Below are positions 55,597-56,997 of a stretch of 56,997 nucleotides of DNA, piece after piece. The position numbers were made by a program, and so were the translations under genes. This DNA comes from Enteractinococcus helveticum (GTDB lineage Bacteria > Actinomycetota > Actinomycetes > Actinomycetales > Micrococcaceae): the NCBI RefSeq assembly GCF_001657475.1, contig NZ_LXEY01000116.1, positions 1-56,997 on the forward strand, read 5' to 3'. The notes beneath the pieces are model-generated. The model was not told the origin of the DNA. It did not search any database and saw only the letters and a program-made list of their open reading frames with translations. Position 1 is the first letter of the stretch; each line of letters begins with the position of its first letter.

Positions 55597-55977
55597 TCAG
55601 ACTCCTCGTACTTGAGTATAGAAGTTGAGTGCTTTATCAATTTCTCGCGGCACCTGATGATCCTTGGGCTTGGACCGACCATGAGATAGATACCACACTA
55701 GGTCGTAGCGGATAACATATAAGCGGTATTTATCGACTTTGATCTCGGCGATGAGAATGCCATGGTGATCATTCCGCCTCAAAATTCTATAGTTTTCAGG
55801 GCTCTTGATCGGTATACCCTCGGACAGATACTGCAGGTATCGTAAGTACCGCGTGCGATATCTTCTGTCGAGAGAGTTGAGAAACTCTTCTGCATCACAC
55901 CTCCCCGAAGATCGCACCAAAGCCCGTATGTTGTCCATGTGTGGCAGCACAAATCGAAAAAATGAATGTTCAGTCAA
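55597..55977 (-). CDS. Toxin, HigB/RelE-like
   Basis: The protein has 126 residues from TTG 55977, preceded by GGGAG at 8 bases; an internal ATG at 55938 is possible. The YRTRYLRYLQYLSEG helix pair, then FRIL-like strands (NYRILRR, KYRLYVIRYD, VWYLSHGRSKP) follow the RelE/HigB or Gp49 fold. Such toxins cut mRNA on the ribosome. No catalytic residue can be assigned with certainty. Confidence 0.75.
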   Translation of the reverse strand: MTEHSFFRFVLPHMDNIRALVRSSGRCDAEEFLNSLDRRYRTRYLRYLQYLSEGIPIKSPENYRILRRNDHHGILIAEIKVDKYRLYVIRYDLVWYLSHGRSKPKDHQVPREIDKALNFYTQVRGV

Positions 55978-55985
55978 AACTGAAC
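55968..55985 (+). promoter_or_regulatory. Operator candidate at the toxin start codon
   Basis: GTTCAGT-CAAA-ACTGAAC is a perfect 7-bp inverted repeat that overlaps the TTG start of the toxin. Its position suits autorepression by the antitoxin or toxin-antitoxin complex, or an RNA hairpin hiding the start codon. Confidence 0.6.
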
Positions 55986-56242
55986 TCCCGTTCTTAGCTT
56001 AGCACTTGTCTCGGAATACCTCGAGCATGTCAGTGACTTGAGAAAATCAATTCGAGACTCAGGTTAGCGAGATCAATATCGGCGACGTCGATGCTTATAC
56101 GGGCCTGAGGATAACTTCGATCCTAGGAGCCGATTGTGTAAAACGAATGAAGGGGTTAAGGCCCAAAATGTGTGTACGGGATTGGAGTCTTCACGTTGTC
56201 ACCGTTGGTGACTAGGGGTTAGCACTTGCTGATAAAGCATGT

Positions 56243-56887
56243 GTGGTGAAAAAACTTGCTAATTCCCCGCGATGTGGGGTATGTACAACCAAGCTTGTGA
56301 AAAACGGTAAGACCAGTGCGGGCAAGACCCGCTGGCGATGTAAACACTGTGGCGCGTCAACCATCCAGGCTCGGCCAGATATTACCGCCAAGGCCCAGTT
56401 CACCATGTGGTTAGACTGGCTGCTGTCGAAGAAAACGCAACGCGAGCTGCCCGTGTCCAGATCAGTGTTCAAACGCGATACCGCCTGGTGCTGGCAGGTG
56501 ATCCCGCAAGCGGCATCCACCGGTGAAATCCACCGGTGGATCATGCTGGATGGCACCTACTACCAAGGCATGTGCGTGCTGATCGCAGTGACCAAAGACC
56601 ATGTGATCGATTGGCAGTTTTGTGATCGTGAGAAAATCGTGGCCTGGGAAGCCCTGCTGGCCAAGATCCCGGCCCCCGATATTGCCATCGTCGATGGCCA
56701 ACGCGGTCTACTATCCGCCATTAAAAACATCTGGCCTGAAACCAAGATCCAGCGCTGTTACTTTCATATCCAGCTCACCGGCACCAAGTATCTCACCCGC
56801 CGCCCCGTGCTGGAGGCCAACAAGACACTACGAGTCCTCTACACCTCACTGACCGACGTGGACAGCCTGGTGTGTTTTGTCAATTAG
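56243..56887 (+). pseudogene. IS1249-type (IS256 superfamily) transposase, truncated
   Basis: GTG 56243 starts a frame with an N-terminal zinc ribbon (CGVCTTKLVKNGK, then RWRCKHCG). DDE signatures follow: IMLDGTYYQG and IAIVDGQRGL hold the first two Asp. It is the IS1249 arrangement. After residue about 208 the frame enters the IS21-like end at about 56867-56871 and stops at 56885-56887, so the distal catalytic Glu and the rest are lost. A non-coding leader with GGGGTTAAGGCCC near 56152 may be its outer terminus. The remnant is not able to move by itself. Confidence 0.85.
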
Positions 56888-56997
56888 AAGTCGGCCATTA
56901 AAGCGATAAGAATCCGGCCACTTTGGCAGGGTTTCCTGCCAAAGTGGCGATAAGGGGTTATTTCATTAGGGCGTTTTTGACGCGGTAGGACTCGCCG
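56871..56997. mobile_element. IS21-family element, istB-side end (right copy)
   Basis: Perfect reverse complement of the left end of the window. It begins TGTGTTTTGTCAATT inside the IS1249-type gene, contains the same 14-bp hairpin at 56917-56948, and ends with the IstB tail on the minus strand (next entry). Both copies point their istB side into the window, so they lie in inverted orientation relative to each other. Confidence 0.6.
56958..56996 (-). pseudogene. istB: IstB ATPase, last 12 codons (partial at window edge)
   Basis: GESYRVKNALMK plus TAA read leftward, identical to the left copy; cut by the window edge. Confidence 0.45.

Noticed and set aside
55200..55628. Plus-strand frame of 142 codons opposite the antitoxin
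   Set aside because: It is the antisense of a clear helix-turn-helix antitoxin and has no ribosome site.
1..56997. CRISPR array or prophage
   Set aside because: No regularly spaced repeats, cas genes, integrase, capsid or terminase genes were seen; accessory content is explained by insertion sequences and surface-polysaccharide genes.

Overview
The window reads as an assembled piece of an actinobacterial chromosome, probably from a moderate-GC member of the Micrococcales. The backbone gene order (coaD, DUF177, rpmF, rnc, mutM, smc, ftsY, ffh, rpsP, khpA on one strand; rsmD, recG, DAK2 protein, DUF3515 lipoprotein, ddl, gpsA, plsC, murA, leuD, leuC with a divergent IclR regulator) is the familiar high-GC Gram-positive arrangement, as are the GTG/TTG starts and the cysteine-free L32. 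A Micrococcaceae-like host (Yaniella/Enteractinococcus type) is an inference from gene order and medium GC, not a proven assignment.

Ends. The first and last 127 bases (131 by exact identity) are perfect reverse complements. They look like the istB-side end of an IS21-family element. At the left it interrupts an IS3-family transposase, at the right an IS1249-type transposase. The window is therefore bounded by nested insertion sequences, and it probably stops where an assembler could not cross a multi-copy element.

Region 0.9-36 kb. A cell-wall polysaccharide locus is threaded through the conserved core chain. Two very large glycosyltransferases lie beyond khpA. A nucleotide-sugar dehydrogenase lies between rpsP and ffh. 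A block of about 19.5 kb lies between smc and mutM: wecB, an ABC exporter (wzm/wzt), a heparinase II/III-like enzyme, a membrane O-acyltransferase with an SGNH domain, a membrane-anchored coiled-coil methyltransferase, three more very large multi-domain glycosyltransferases, a small coiled-coil protein, wecC, and an LCP ligase. WecB plus WecC would make UDP-ManNAcA. With the exporter and the LCP ligase this points to a teichuronic-acid-like wall glycopolymer made in the cytosol, exported by the ABC pathway and ligated to peptidoglycan. No initiating phosphoglycosyltransferase is in the window. wecC is visibly GC-richer than its neighbours, and the big transferases are AT-richer than the core genes.

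Region 36-55 kb. This is mostly housekeeping: DNA repair (mutM, recG), RNA processing and ribosome (rnc, rpmF, rsmD), CoA (coaD), cell wall (ddl, murA), phospholipid (gpsA, plsC), leucine (leuC, leuD and an IclR regulator), thiamine (thiL) and a NUDIX hydrolase. Three small accessory insertions interrupt it: a lone AT-rich TIR-domain gene between the DUF3515 lipoprotein and ddl, a small three-helix membrane-protein gene with a possible Cys-rich partner between the IclR gene and thiL, and a HigBA-like toxin-antitoxin pair beside the right-hand insertion sequences.

Best leads for something new: the polysaccharide locus dispersed in the core operon, its possible WbdD-like methyltransferase/ruler and cytosolic heparinase-fold enzyme, the lone TIR protein, and the membrane-protein/Cys-rich pair. 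I recognised no tRNA, rRNA or CRISPR array.
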